A stretch of 64,000 nucleotides of DNA from Typhlomys cinereus. Taxonomy: Eukaryota > Chordata > Mammalia > Rodentia > Platacanthomyidae. The DNA lies in contig JALPQD010000137.1 in NCBI GenBank assembly GCA_023101885.1, positions 2,790,001-2,854,000 of the forward strand. Direction: 5' to 3'. A model generated the notes under the pieces. That model was not told the origin of the DNA. It saw only the letters and a list, made by a program, of their open reading frames with translations, and made no database searches. How positions within the stretch are numbered: position 1 is the stretch's first letter; each line of letters begins with the position of its first letter. Position numbers and translations under genes: made by a program. Positions 1 through 15,805 of the stretch are shown here, piece after piece.

Positions 1-1548
<1,548 letters not shown>

Positions 1549-1629
1549 TTACAAAGATTTGATGGTTGAAAAGGTGCAACAAAGTATATTTCAGCATCTT
1601 TATATAAAAATGTTCAAAGGCAGAACTAT

Positions 1630-1700
1630 AGCTTGTGGCAGAGCACCTGCTTGGCATGCACACAGCCCTGGGTTCAATTCTCAGCCCTCTAAAAGTAAGT
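1630..1700 (+). repeat. ID-like SINE head
   Basis: A tRNA-like head: CTTGTGGCAGAGCACCTGC, then the box B-like GGGTTCAATTCTCAGC. Old and tail-poor. Confidence 0.6.
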
Positions 1701-1754
1701 GAAGTTTGGCACAAGCATGAAGAAGAAAATAGAGAAGGAGTATGAATGTGAGCA

Positions 1755-2025
1755 AAAAATAGGGCAGGAGTTAAAGCATCTACTTTATAAGCAAAAGGAT
1801 ATGAGTCCCAGATGTCACATAAAATGCCAAGTGAAAATTGCAGTGATCTTCATTTCTGACCCTAGAAAACATAACCTAGGAAACCCCTCAGCAAAGCAGC
1901 AAAGAGGTAGAGTAATCCAAGTCTCCCTTGGGCCTCCACAGGCACACACACTTAAGTGCCCTCCTGTAGAAACACACAACATACACAAGTGTAATAAACA
2001 AACAAACAAACAAACAAAAACACAA
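1755..2025 (+). repeat. Old B2-like SINE (type B)
   Basis: A decayed relative of the window's B2-like family. It shows the head, the GCAAAGCAGCAAAGAGGTAG segment, CCTTGGGCCTCCACAGGCAC, then a CA-rich tail and an AAAC run. Open frames over it are not genes. Confidence 0.7.
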
Positions 2026-2394
2026 AGGATAATGACACACAAGTGCAAAAAAAGTACGAGGGATAATCAAACACATACATATATGAAAATGCCATAATGA
2101 AACCTACTTTTCTGTATGCTAACTTAAAAAATTAATTTTAAAAATTTAAAGGTTCATAATAATTATTTATATTTATTTATATGACTGTCAAGATAATTAA
2201 AATTAATATGAATAGCAAATGTTTATATATGAGGAACCTAAGACTGGTTAAATTGTTTACCCAAGATGCCATGAGTTTTATACATAACTGGGATAAGACT
2301 CAAAGCTTGATTTATTTTTTCACTGTTTAAAAAAAATTATAACTGTTAACAATACAGTCTCAATTCAGTTTTAAAAATGACAGCATTTTTTTAA

Positions 2395-2690
2395 ACTGTG
2401 TGTTTGGTATATGTGTAGTACATGCATATTATCCATGTGTGCAAGGTGCATGCAACTATTTATGTGTGCAGAGGTAAGAGGACTATGTCAGATATCCTGC
2501 TTGATCATTCATTTGGGGGTTTTACTGAATCTGGAACTAAGCTGAAAGCCATAGAGTTGCAGTGATTCTTGTTTTCTCCCCCACAAACTGAAGTTAAGGT
2601 ATGTGAGACCACGCTCAAATTTTACACTGGGTGTTTAGGGTCCTCATGCTAACAAAACCTACCACTGAGTCATCGTCCCAGTCACCAAAT
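2395..2690 (-). repeat. B4-like SINE
   Basis: A TGTG-rich start, an AGAGGTAAGAGGAC-like segment and an end resembling an inverted tRNA head (CACTGAGTCATCGTCCCAGT). Old, so its boundaries are approximate. Confidence 0.55.
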
Positions 2691-2723
2691 AAAGTAATTT
2701 TACTATAAATAATGGTAATGTAA

Positions 2724-3365
2724 TTACTGCAAATGAATCAAAGGTCTAAATGTAAGCACTAAGAATGTAAAATTCACAGAAATGACAGAATATTGGTCAG
2801 GATGTGAGGAAATTGGAACCATCATGTCATATAAGTAGTGGGAGCATAAAATGATACAATTGTGGAAAAGTGTAGCAATTCTTTGGTAAGTTACAGATAA
2901 ACTATGATTCAGAAATTCCACTTGCAGTATATACCCAAAGGGATTAAAAGCAGATGTTCGAGAGAACACTATCACACAGGTATAACTACTATTTGTATAT
3001 TAAGTGCAGTAATCACAGTAGCTTAAAAATGGAAAATAACCACACTTAATCTTAGCCAAAAGGCCAGGAAGTGATAAAAGCAGAGTGAAATAAAGTACTG
3101 ATATATACTGTGACAAAATGAAAACTACACTAAACGAAAAAAAAAAAAAAACACAAAAGGACACATATGATCTCTAGTCAGAACAAAAAAATAGAGACTA
3201 AAAGCAAATCTGTGCTTGCCAAGGGCTGAGATATTAGGGAGTAACTGTTTAATAGGATAGGTTGCCTTTTGAGATAACAAAACACCCTGAAGTTGTACAG
3301 TGGTAATGACTGTACATTATAAGTGTACTTAGTTCAATCAAATTTCCATTTTAAAATGGTAAACT
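2724..3365 (+). repeat. Old L1 3' fragment (L1M-like)
   Basis: It follows the familiar old-L1 order: GATGTGAGGAAATTGGAACC, ATTCCACTTGCAGTATATAC with CCCAAAGGGATT, GCCAAGGGCTGAGATATTAG, and the terminal ATTTTAAAATGGTAAA. Part of the middle is replaced by a U2 snRNA fragment at 3041-3075. Confidence 0.75.
3041..3075 (-). ncRNA. U2 snRNA 5' fragment (pseudogene)
   Basis: Read on the minus strand, 35 bases match the 5' end of U2 snRNA at about 31 positions, including GGCCTTTTGGCTAAGAT. Only this 5' piece is present, so it is a retroposed fragment and not a functional gene. It lies inside an old L1. Confidence 0.8.
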
Positions 3366-3421
3366 TTATTTGATACTTATTTTAATACAGAATTTTCAAA
3401 GCACTATAAAAAATGTAATTC

Positions 3422-3780
3422 AGTGCTAGGAAGATTGCTCAGTGGGGTAAAACACTAGGACCCAAGCACAAAAGCCTGAGTTTGAGTCCCCAAAACTCTC
3501 ATAAAGCTGGTACAGTAGCACGTGTAATCCAGTGCTCCTAAAGAAAGACAAAAGTCAGAGACAGGAAAGTACTTGGAAGTTCACAGACTAGCTAGCCTGA
3601 AATACAGTAGGAAAAAAGCAAAACAAAAGAAAAGAGAGATTATGTCTCAAACATGATGAAAGGCAAGGACTAACACCCAGACTGTCTTCTGACCACACAA
3701 GCATTTTGAAATACAAAGGTATACACTTATACATGCAAATATGCATGCATACACACACCCACATACACATATACACACAA
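3422..3780 (+). repeat. B4/B2-type composite SINE
   Basis: A tRNA-like head (GAAGATTGCTCAGTGGGGTA), GAGTTTGAGTCCCC, then a B1-like GTAATCCAGTGCTCC stretch and a CA-rich tail. Old and diverged. Confidence 0.6.
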
Positions 3781-4116
3781 AGATAATGAGAATATTAAAT
3801 CAGTGAAACAAAAGTGATAACACTAAAAAAGCTGTAAAATATTCCAATATAGCATGATTAACTATAGTGTAGCTCAGTGGTGTCAAAAAAAATCAATATT
3901 AACTTTATCTGAAATTCAATAAATTGAATAGCAGAGGATTTTAAAGCATAAGGAACAAGCCATGTGATTAAAAGCATACACTTCCAAATCACACTAATTC
4001 ATAGAGAACAAAATCAATTTATTCTTTTAAAAACTAGAATAAAGAAAGTATTGTCTTAAAAGTTTTAAACTACAGTTGAAAAAGAAAATAGCAAATAAGA
4101 AAAAAATATGAACCTA

Positions 4117-4326
<210 letters not shown>

Positions 4327-4627
4327 TTACAACTCTGTGAGGTGAAATAATTTTTCTGTGGGATCTGCTTAATTAATAAGACACTGGGAAAGAGACTAAA
4401 ATTTTAAGGAAGTAGAAAGAATAGTCACTAATGATTCAAAAGAAAACACCAAAGACAAGAGACATTTTTCCTCATGGAGAAACGTCATCTCTACAGACTG
4501 CTATTCTCTGATCAGCATTCCAGCTAAGAATCTGTACTTATTCCAACTTGAAGGAGAAAAAAAGATACCAGTAATAGTTTCTACCAAAATATAACACTTG
4601 AACTCTGCATGTAAAAATTTACCATTT

Positions 4628-4742
4628 TCTGGGCTGGAGAGATGGTGCAGGGGTTAAGACTCTGCCTCACAAGCAGAATGTCCTGAGTTTGGATACCAAG
4701 TTCAAGTAAAAATGCCAGGCAGAAAACAGTGGTGTCTACACT
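4628..4742 (+). repeat. B2-like SINE (type B), left part, split by an LTR
   Basis: Starts GGGCTGGAGAGATGGTGCAG and runs to the point where an MT-like LTR entered. The SINE body resumes after 5092 with AGAGCAAAGCAAAAAGAAGG. Confidence 0.8.
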
Positions 4743-5091
4743 TGTCATGGTTTGAAATGTGTCCCCCACAGTCTCTTGTGTTTGGCAAGGTCATGGTACC
4801 TTGAGAGGTGGAGCCTTGCTGGAGGAAGGCAGTCACAAGGGGTGGGCCTTGAGGTGGATTAGTCCCACCCTACCTCCAGGAGAAGTCAGCCTTTGCAACA
4901 AGCAGTCTTGCAGCTCTCAGCTTCCAAGATGTCTGCGGTGACTTAGCTTCCTCCAGCTTTGGCCAGCCAGCCATGCTATCTCTGCTTTGAGAGACTGTAC
5001 CTTCCCCTCTGGAACCATAAGCTGAATAAACCTCCCTTTCTCCCTTAAGTTTCTTGATTTTGGGTGTTCTCTCACAGCAATAGTTATTACA
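4743..5091 (+). mobile_element. Solo MaLR LTR (MT-like), nested in a SINE
   Basis: A 349-bp element that begins TGTCATGG and ends TTACA, with flanking 5-mers ACACT and ATACT as a target-site duplication with one mismatch. The polyadenylation-type end GAATAAACCTCCCTTTCTC and the CTCACAGCAATAG terminus are typical of rodent MaLR LTRs. A sister copy is at 54485-54839. No internal region, so a solo LTR. Confidence 0.85.
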
Positions 5092-5225
5092 ATACTTCTT
5101 AGAGCAAAGCAAAAAGAAGGTAAAAATAATCCAGAATGATTCCCAAAGTCACCCCTGGGCCTCCACAGGGACGCACAGTACCCTATGATGGATGGATGGA
5201 TGGATGGATGGAAGGAAGGGAAAAA
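5092..5225 (+). repeat. Right part of the split type B SINE plus ATGG microsatellite
   Basis: Continues the SINE broken at 4742: GGGCCTCCACAGGGACGC and then (ATGG)n instead of the usual CA tail. Confidence 0.75.
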
Positions 5226-5344
5226 ATAAAAATTTAACACTGGCTCATTTTATAGTGAAACTCACTGAGTGGAAACTAAAATGATGAAATACTTTTTAAC
5301 AAACAGACTGACAATATAATATATGTCATAAAAATTAAATATAG

Positions 5345-5545
5345 GAGCTATGGGTGTAGGGCAGCTGGTAAAATATTGGCCTAGCATGCATACAACTTTG
5401 GGTTTGATGCTAAATACAGTATAAACTGGACATGGTGGTAAATGCCTATAATCCTAAAACACAGAAGCTATAAGTGGGAGGATTAGAAATTCAAGACTAG
5501 TCTTGGTTACATAGCAATTTTGAAATAACATGGATTTTATAAGAT
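5345..5545 (+). repeat. ID-like head followed by B1-like body
   Basis: GGTGTAGGGCAGCTGGTAAA and GGGTTTGATGCTAAA resemble an ID head. The following GACATGGTGGTAAATGCC and GGTTACATAGCAA resemble B1. This is the usual composition of B4-type SINEs. Confidence 0.55.
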
Positions 5546-5844
5546 CCCCTCTCCCATCCACTCCCAAACAAAAAATGAAGGTATAAATGTAAGTACAACA
5601 AGCTCTCAATAATTTGTAGCAATTAGACTTACTAGAAATCAATGATTTGCGATACAATAATAACAAATGTCTAACACCAATAACTACTGAGAAAACTGAG
5701 GCAGTTATGATGGCTCCAATTTCACAATTGTGAAACTCAAACATATTACAATAATCATTTTTTTTTCTTTCTCCAGGGTTTCTGATTAAACCCAAGCTCT
5801 ACCACACATTAACCATGGTACTGGGATTTTTCATCCCTTTCAAT

Positions 5845-6120
5845 TTTCATGTGTATGTGTGCGCTCATGTAAGTCTGAGGTTGAAATCGGAAATCATTCT
5901 CCATCACTTTTACATCTTTTTTTTTTCATGTATGTCATCTTATTCATTTTGAGGTAGAGTATCTAACCACATCTAGAGGTTGTAAACAGGGCTAGTCTGC
6001 TAGCCAGCTTGCTTTAGGGTTCCCAGTAACCTCTTTCCAGGTTTAGTTAAGTTAGATGGGCCACCACAGCCATCTAGTAATGTAAGTGGGATCCTTTTAC
6101 TTGCCTGGCATATCCCCAAT
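5845..6120 (-). repeat. B4-like SINE
   Basis: GTATGTGTGCGCTCATG at the left, a CTAGTCTGCTAGCCAGCTTG centre and a CCTTTTACTTGCCTGG end, in minus orientation. Diverged. Confidence 0.5.
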
Positions 6121-6179
6121 ATGTTTCTAGAAAATCACAAATTGAAATGATAAGGAAAACACTGATAAGAATAAAAATA

Positions 6180-6440
6180 GAGCTGTAGAGGTAGTTCAGG
6201 GATTATGAATCTGCATCGCAAGCAAAGGACCTGAGTTCTGATCCCAGATCCCAAGTAAAAATGTTAGGCAGAAATAGCAGCAGCCTGCACTTCAGCTCTG
6301 GAAGATAAAGTCTGAGAATCACCAGAGCTAAGCAGAGGCAGAAGCAATCCATGATGACTCCTGAAGTCACCACTGGTCCTCACAAGGGCATAAAATGCAC
6401 ACACTCACACACATACACAGCCAGAAGCACAAATAAATTT
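6180..6440 (+). repeat. Old B2-like SINE (type B)
   Basis: AGCTGTAGAGGTAGTTCAGG head, GACCTGAGTTCTGATCCC box B, AGGCAGAAGCAATCCATGAT body and ACACAC tail. Confidence 0.75.
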
Positions 6441-6579
6441 TAAATGTTTTTTTAAAAAAGAATAAGAAATGGTTTAATTTCTCTCTGGACAATATAACAG
6501 TATTATTATAAGCACTACCTACTCGCTTCGCTTATTTTAAGGGAGTCATCCTTTACAGTCATGATAATATAACTATAGA

Positions 6580-6912
6580 GGGACTGAAGAGATGGTTCAA
6601 TGGGTAAGAATACTTCCTATATGAGCTTAAGGTCCTGAGTTTGGATTCCAGCACTCATGTAAAAAGATGGGCATGGCCACGCACACATATGGCAGAGTGC
6701 AAAGCAGACGCAGGAGGATCACTGGGAGCTTGCTGGCCACCAGTCTAACTCCAGGTCCAATGATATACCTGCATCAAAGAAGCAAGTAAGACAGAGTGAT
6801 AGAGCAAGATATTCAAGTCTTCCTCTGGCCTCCATATGTGCATACACAATAGCATACCCCACATACCAATGTGCATACACCACACACTTCTACACATACA
6901 TACACACACAAA
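6580..6912 (+). repeat. B2/B3-type SINE
   Basis: GGGACTGAAGAGATGGTTCA head, GGTCCTGAGTTTGGATTCCA, and a GCTTGCTGGCCACCAGTCTA centre different from types A-C. It ends CCTCTGGCCTCCATATGTGC with an ACACAC tail. Confidence 0.7.
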
Positions 6913-7445
6913 ATACAAAACAATAAGGGTAGTTGATAGTTTAGAATAGTGAAAACTGGCTAAAGAGATCCTATACCATCTCAGACAAAGAAATACTACA
7001 CTGCCATATGATGGCATGAAAAGATGCTCACAACAATCAGCTTACATATCTATAAATTCTACATCCACAGATCCAACAAACAGTAAACTTAAAAAATTTA
7101 AAGAAAACAAAAACTTGTGGACACTAACTATAAAATATTTTTCTTGTGATTATTCCTTGAACAATGCAGGATAACTGCTGAACTAAGAAGACTATTCAGA
7201 TTATCTACACATTTCAAAGTTAGTTTTAAGACTTGCTTCTATCTAGAAAATGATCAATTTACCTGATCAAATTCATGTGTAATAAAAGTTTAATAATGTC
7301 TCTTGAACTTCTGTTTTTTGTTTGTTTGTTTTTGCTGTGTCAGGTTGGCTAGAAGTTAATCACATTCAGAAGAGCTAAATTTTGGGTAACAGTATTCTCT
7401 ATTTTCCTGCTTTTAATTTCACTGATCCTAGTTTCCTCTGAGTTT

Positions 7446-7703
7446 TTTTTTTTCAATTTTTAATATTATTTATTCAGTTGTGCATGTGTGCGTGTATGCG
7501 TGTGTGTGTGTGTGTTCAGGAACCACTATGGACGCCTCCACCTCCTTCTGCCCCCGGGATTCACAGGCTCCGCCTTACCAGAACCAGAAGCGCAGGCCGC
7601 CCCTGCTTCCGCCAGGTGTCTATACACCAGGTCTAGGATCCGAATTCAGGACCTTCTGCCTGCAAGGGAAAGGCTTAACCCCTGAGCCACCTCTCCAGCC
7701 CCT
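7446..7703 (-). mobile_element. Young B2-like SINE (type A)
   Basis: A minus-oriented copy ending in CCACCTCTCCAGCCCC, the complement of the head. It carries the CpG-rich body and a CA/TG tract at the tail. The direct repeat CCTCTGAGTTT flanks it (7435-7445 and 7704-7714). Open frames reading APPYQNQKRRP are the SINE body, not a gene. Confidence 0.9.
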
Positions 7704-7756
7704 CCTCTGAGTTTATTATCCCTGTCTATAAGTCTAAAGATGGATTTAAAGTTACT

Positions 7757-8025
7757 AAGGCGGGAGAGATGGCTCAGTAACCTTTTGTCTTGTGAGCAAA
7801 AGGACCTGAGTTTAGATACTCAGATCACAAGTAAGACAAAATGCTGGGCAGATATGGTGGTGGCCTGTAATTCCAGGAAGGCATAGTATGGAAAAGAGCA
7901 ATAAGGTAGAAGACCAATGTAGGATGATTCCAGATGCTATCATTGGGCCACCACTGGCACATACACTCAAGTTCCTTCTTGTATATACACCTACATTCAC
8001 AATACACACACACACACACACATAA
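7757..8025 (+). repeat. Old B2-like SINE (type B)
   Basis: GGCGGGAGAGATGGCTCAGT head, GACCTGAGTTTAGATACTC, ATGCTGGGCAGATATGGTGG, and an (AC)n tail. Confidence 0.8.
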
Positions 8026-8304
8026 AAGGTTACTGAGGTTGAGTGCTGACAGCTTCTTATCTATAGGCATATTATGATCAGTGTTTAGATAGTACTCAAG
8101 ATAGTACTCAATAAGAAGCTTGGTCTCCAACCTAAGGCCTAGGCTCAGAGAATAAGTGAATTTGGAGTGCTTAGATATTAGATATTAGAAATTAGAATCA
8201 CTCCCTATTTCAAGATTCAGGAAACCTTGTGAAAGAGGGGATGTTAAGAATGTAAGTGCTCACAGTGGTCTCTGATAGACACACACACACACACACAATT
8301 TTTT

Positions 8305-8544
8305 TTTTATAAAGGGATAGAGAGAAAGGTTAGGGCTCTGTCTCTCAAGCAGAAGATTCTCAGTTATGACTCTAGGTCCCAGGTTAAAAAAAAATACCAG
8401 GTAGAAACAGTGGTGACCTGCACTTCTGACCATGGTGGGCAGAGCTTGAGAAATCCCAGAGCAAAGCAAGGAGGAGGTAGAAGCGATCCAGGATGACTCC
8501 TGAAATCATCCTTGGTCCTCCACAGAGACACACAGTGCCCTCTG

Positions 8545-8603
<59 letters not shown>

Positions 8604-8605
8604 AA
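8305..8605 (+). repeat. B2-like SINE (type B) with long (AC)n tail
   Basis: The clearest type B body: AGCAAAGCAAGGAGGAGGTA, TCCTTGGTCCTCCACAGAG, TGCCCTCTGATACAC. The tail is an uninterrupted AC run of about 50 bp at 8550-8601. Cys/Val-repeat frames come from this run. Confidence 0.85.
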
Positions 8606-8707
8606 GAAAATAAGTAAAACATTTCAAAGAATGTAAGTGCTGAGGGTGGGGAACAGTAGAACCAGACAGTATCCTCTGGTTATGACAGTTACATATAGAT
8701 TATGTCA

Positions 8708-9128
8708 CAGTTACATACAGGTGTCAACTTGATGGTTGAGGGTCCATGTTCTGGGCATATTTGTAAAGAATTAATAGTTAAGCCCAGAATGAACTTATAG
8801 AAAACTATCTAGTTGATGGGGAAGGCCCAGACCATGGTAGGTGGGACTAGTGCCTGGACAGGTGAATAACATGGAGGAAAATGGTTGAGAAAGTTGGCAT
8901 CTTTCTATATATTTGGCTTGACATGCTGGTCTGGCAAGTAAGGATTGTCTCTCTCTCAACTCTCCTATGGGGCCAGTTCCCTCAGCCCTTGCTGTTGGTG
9001 TGCATTCTCCTGCCAGGCTGAACAAGGAACTACAATTGGACTATTGAAAGCCAAAATAAAAACTCCTTGTTTCCTTAAGCCCTTTAGTCATACATTTATT
9101 GGCAACAATACAGGTTAACTGGCACAGA
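8708..9128 (+). mobile_element. MaLR LTR (ORR1/MT-like)
   Basis: GGTGTCAACTTGATGGTTGA near the start, AATAAAAACTCCTTGTTTCC near the end and a CAACAATACAGGTTAACTGG terminus. Older than the 4743 copy. Confidence 0.7.
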
Positions 9129-9136
9129 TGCCATGC

Positions 9137-9480
9137 CCAAGAACTCAAATGCAGTGATGTTCACTTTCACCAGATTGGCAAATCAACATTTCATCATGGA
9201 TGGTGGAAGATCTTAAGAAACACTACGCCACCCTGAGAGACTAATGAAGGCTAATGCTAGACAGGTGAAGGGGAGTTACGTTACTCAATGATTTACCCAC
9301 TGGTAAGTCAGCCATGCCCTAAAACTCAAGACACTTGCTAGTACAGACATCCCAGATGAAACCCAGTGGGTCGCATATGCAAAAAGACATGATAGTAAGT
9401 AGGAGACTGGCTAGAAAGGAGAATGTAAGAAGTGAGACAGAAAATATAGAAATGGGTAGTAAGGGATTAAAAAAACACAT
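9137..9480 (+). repeat. L1 3'-end fragment, older subfamily
   Basis: Aligns by eye with 17993-18335: ATGGAAGAT-like start, AGGCTAATGCTAGACAGGTG, CATATGCAAAAAGACATGA, GAGACTGGCTAGAAAGGAG. I take it for an L1 3' untranslated fragment by its layout; this is inference. Confidence 0.5.
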
Positions 9481-9814
9481 ATAGTCATTGCATTTATGTA
9501 TGAAAACATCAAGAAAAAAATTTTAAATGAAAAAAAATTACTGGGGCCTTTCTTCTTTTTTAATGTAACCCATCAGTGCCATGAATGTCCCCAGGTGTCC
9601 TGTGCATCCTGACTCCTTGCAGGCATCTGCTAATGGCCTTTCACATTAATATGATGTTTTCCATAACAATTATGTACATAGTATTTTACTATTAATTTAC
9701 TCAACTGTTACTCATCAACAGTTTTTATTCCAATTCTGAAATATTTAATGGCAGACTGCTGCTTATTTTTAAGTTTCAGGCTTGGTATTACTTCATTTGA
9801 ATTTTTCTCATGTT

Positions 9815-10214
9815 TGTGTGCATGGAGTACATATGTATGTGTACATGTATGCATTTGCATGTGGATGAGTCTACATGCGTGTAAAGGTATATGCACATAT
9901 GTATATGTGAGTGTGTGTACCTGTAGAGATCCAAAGACAGTATTAGGAATCATCCTTGATTGTCCTTCCACGTTACTGTAAAAAAATGAATCTCTAATTA
10001 AACTCAGAGCACACCATTAGGGCTAGTCTGATTAGTTAGCTTGCTAATCAGACTAGCTTGCTGTGGAGATTCCCTGACTCTGTCTTCCAGAGCTTGAATA
10101 ACAGGTCACTGTAACATCTCCTCTAGCATTTTTACATGAGTTCTAGAGAGCAAAACTTAGATCCTTTTGCTTATGAAGCAAAGGATTTAACCCATGAGCA
10201 GTCTCTCAGGTCCA
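9815..10214 (-). repeat. B2-like SINE (type C)
   Basis: A minus copy of the longer SINE type, with a GGCTAGTCTGATTAGTTAGC core that is duplicated (TTGCTAATCAGACTAGCTTG). The head complement lies at the right end (ACCCATGAGCAGTCTCTCAG). Confidence 0.7.
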
Positions 10215-10285
10215 CTTCATTTGAATACTAAATGTTTATAAATTAACATAAATTAAATAAAAAACTAAATTTAGAAAATGTTTTA

Positions 10286-10486
<201 letters not shown>

Positions 10487-10489
10487 CTA

Positions 10490-10870
<381 letters not shown>

Positions 10871-11039
10871 CTAAAGCACATATTTAATGCTAGCAAAATT
10901 AGCTACCTCATTCCAAAAAGTCAAAAGTTTTATGTAATAGCTGCCAATAGTCATGAAAAAGTCTCAGATCCTACCTCGCTTCCAAGTTAACAAATTAAGA
11001 GTTACATAAAACATCAGAGATAAAACATCAGACTCTTTA

Positions 11040-12175
11040 GTCAGAGACAAAGACCTACAGAAATTCAACAATCACAGTTCTCAACATTTGTAGTGATTAC
11101 CCAACTGCAATTCCCAGTGGGATATAAAAAAATACTAAAGACACCTGAACACAAAGTGCTTGCTAAGAGAAAAAAGCCAAGCCTAGGATTTTATATTGGA
11201 CTTTCAGTTTGTCTGACCTGGCCACGTAAAACAGAGATTTCTTTATCATATTGGGCAATACATAAACCTGACTTTTTACTCTGGAAAGAGACATGATATC
11301 TATTTTTCAAAAGAGTTGATACAAAGGCAGTCAGAGCCTTTAATGCATATGATAGGCAAAAACCAAGAGATTCAAGGAAAACTGTTGATCAACAGTGACT
11401 ACAGGAAGAAGCACTGTCTTTCCTTGGACATGAAGAAGTAAGAAATAGGCTACAATCCTCCTGCCAGTCTTTGAAAACTCACAAAGGAAGAACAGCATTG
11501 TTTTTCTACTGACTACTGCAAATAAGTAGAACTAGAGTTCAAACTGAATCATGTCTTATACTCAACTATGAAATTTTCAATTATTTGTATGAATACATGT
11601 TAATGAAGTCTGCTTGGTATTTTTGCCATGTGGAATGAAAAGTATTTGGACGTGTAAGTATAGGCATATTAAGGAGTCTGAATCCTAAACAGAAAACTAG
11701 TTAACCTTAAAAGTTCCCAAGACAAATACAAATGCAACCCAAAGCTAGAGGCCTCTACTATGAAAACATGGTCATGGTGCAGGCTTTAAGCTAGTGTTAA
11801 AGTGACAGCCTACTACACATGAGCCCTGGCTTTAATCTCTACCACTGAGAAAAAGGAGAAAGAGACAGGCATCAGAAACAGAATATAACCACTACATTAT
11901 AGCTCTTTTGAAACCTTTTACAATTTTATACTCTCTAGATAATTAGAAACATTAGATCTATTAGAATCTAGTCTTATCCTAACTCCCTTTTGAATCAATT
12001 AGTAAATTTTCAATATTAAAGGAAAGCAAACAAGGAGAGATTTTGAATATCAATGGCATACTTATCATGATAACCAATTCAGGTCTCATGAGCATCCAAC
12101 ATAAATGCACAAATAATGGAATAGAATTCATATGAAAAATTTTCAGCTTTTTTTCTTCATATGATGTGTGCATTC
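11040..12175. other. Intron between e25 and e24, unexplained part
   Basis: AT-rich sequence with no exon-like open frame joined to splice sites. An open frame at 11093-11296 has no recognisable content. A short ID-like CACATGAGCCCTGGCTTTAA lies near 11816. Confidence 0.5.
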
Positions 12176-12179
12176 ACAC

Positions 12180-12492
12180 ATGTAAGGATATGTGTATATG
12201 TATGTGTACATGTATATAGAAGTCAAAAGTTGATGTCAGGAAATCATCTGATTGTCCTTCCACCTTATTCTGATTGAGACAGGATCTCTAATCAAACCCA
12301 GAGCTGGCCAATCGGGCTAATCTGGCTAATCAGCTTGCTCTGGAGATTCCCCCTCTTTCCCTTCAGAGGTTGGAAATACAAGCAAGTTGCTATACCTATC
12401 GAGCATTTTACATAATACCTGGAAATCCAAGTTTTGGTCATTTTGCTTGTGCAAAAAGCACTTTAACCACTTGAGTCATCTTTCAAGCCCTT
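12180..12492 (-). repeat. B2-like SINE (type C)
   Basis: GGAAATCATCTGATTGTCC, GGGCTAATCTGGCTAATCAG, and the head complement CCACTTGAGTCATCTTTCA. TG-rich on the left. Confidence 0.7.
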
Positions 12493-13164
12493 TTCCAAAC
12501 TTTTACATTTTAATTTATAATAGAAGCAATAAATACTCTTTGTAACCATTTTTTATTTTTAGTTCTAAAACCTAACACAATTAGCATTTAAGGTAGCTGA
12601 TGTTTGATGAATGAAAAAATATGAAATGGAATGCAAAATTATGGATTAATAAAATAGGAGGAAAAAAGCTCCAAAGAAAAACTATTACATGGGTGGGGAG
12701 AGAGTCAGAGTAATAACATAAACTCATTTTGCTTATATATGGAAAATTCAATAAAGAAATTTAAAAAAGAAAACTATTACAAACATTTTGCCTAAAAATA
12801 TAAGCCCTAAATTGCACATACACCAATATATATGCAGGTTATTACCTAGTAAGCTATACTGAATGTAAATGGTATAAGTAATGTTTCTAATAAAAGATAT
12901 AAGTAAATCTTATCAAAGGAAACCTTAAAATTACATGGGGTTATAATGAGAATGATTGATAGCTCGAAATCACTGTCTCACCACCAACCTTTGACTTCTA
13001 CATACATGTGCATACAGATGTATACAAACCCATACACAGGCAACTGGACTTGAGGGTCCTAAGGGCCAAAGCTTGTCATCAGGGACTGTCCATCTCTCAC
13101 CTTGCTGACTTGCTTCAAAATAGAAATTTCGCATGTTCATTGATTCTAGTTATTATATCAGTTA

Positions 13165-13335
<171 letters not shown>

Positions 13336-13659
13336 CTATCACAAAAAAAAAAAAAAATTAACAAAAATACCCACTTTTTAAAATCTACAAATGAGTTTTC
13401 CCAAACACTAATACAGATCATATTTCAAAACCAAAACAGTTACCAAAAACAAAAGAATCATCACAGTAAATACTAACAAAATCAGTGACTATTCATCTTA
13501 TTCATATTTACTGCTCTTATCATTCATTACATGGTAATGCTCCAAAATGGAGTGCATTTTTCTTTGAATAGTTCTGAACTATCTAAAACATAATTTTCTT
13601 CCTTTTCTTTTTTCTCTTTCTCTCTTTCACTCTTTTTCTTTCTTTCTCTTTCTTTTTTC

Positions 13660-15270
<1,611 letters not shown>

Positions 15271-15274
15271 TTGG

Positions 15275-15645
15275 GGAAATAGCTCAGTGGTTAAAGTCTT
15301 TTCTTTGCAAGCAAAAGACCTGAGTTAGGATCCCCAGATTCCATCTAAAAATGCTGGATGGATTTAGTGACTCTCCAGTAATTGTAGCCCTGGACGGTGG
15401 AGCCTGGGAATCCCTACAGCAAGCAAGCTAGCCAGACTAGCCCTAATGGCATCCTCTGGGTTTAATTAAAGATCTAGACTCACAACAATAAGGTGGAAGA
15501 TGATTCCCAATATTAACCTTGGGACTCCACAGGCACATGTTATCAAGTGCACTTGAGTATATACATATGTATACACACATATACCCACCCACATGCAAAC
15601 ACACACAAACAGCATGTACCCCACATACACACATGTGAAAGAAAA
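15275..15645 (+). repeat. B2-like SINE (type C), nearly complete
   Basis: The best type C copy: GGGGAAATAGCTCAGTGGTT head, GACCTGAGTTAGGATCCCC, ACGGTGGAGCCTGGGAATCC, CCAGACTAGCCCTAATGGCA, GGGTTTAATTAAAGATCTAG, CTTGGGACTCCACAGGC and an ACAC tail. Confidence 0.8.
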
Positions 15646-15805
15646 ATGTTTTATTATCCTTCAAATATTCATATAATTTTATTTATTTATTTCTGTCTTC
15701 TCCAAAAAGTAATTTGTCAACTACTGGACTCAAAGGCATTGAGATAGATGAAATACTATGCCAAATGGAGGTTTCAAAAGGTTAGTGATAAAAATGGTCA
15801 ATGAC

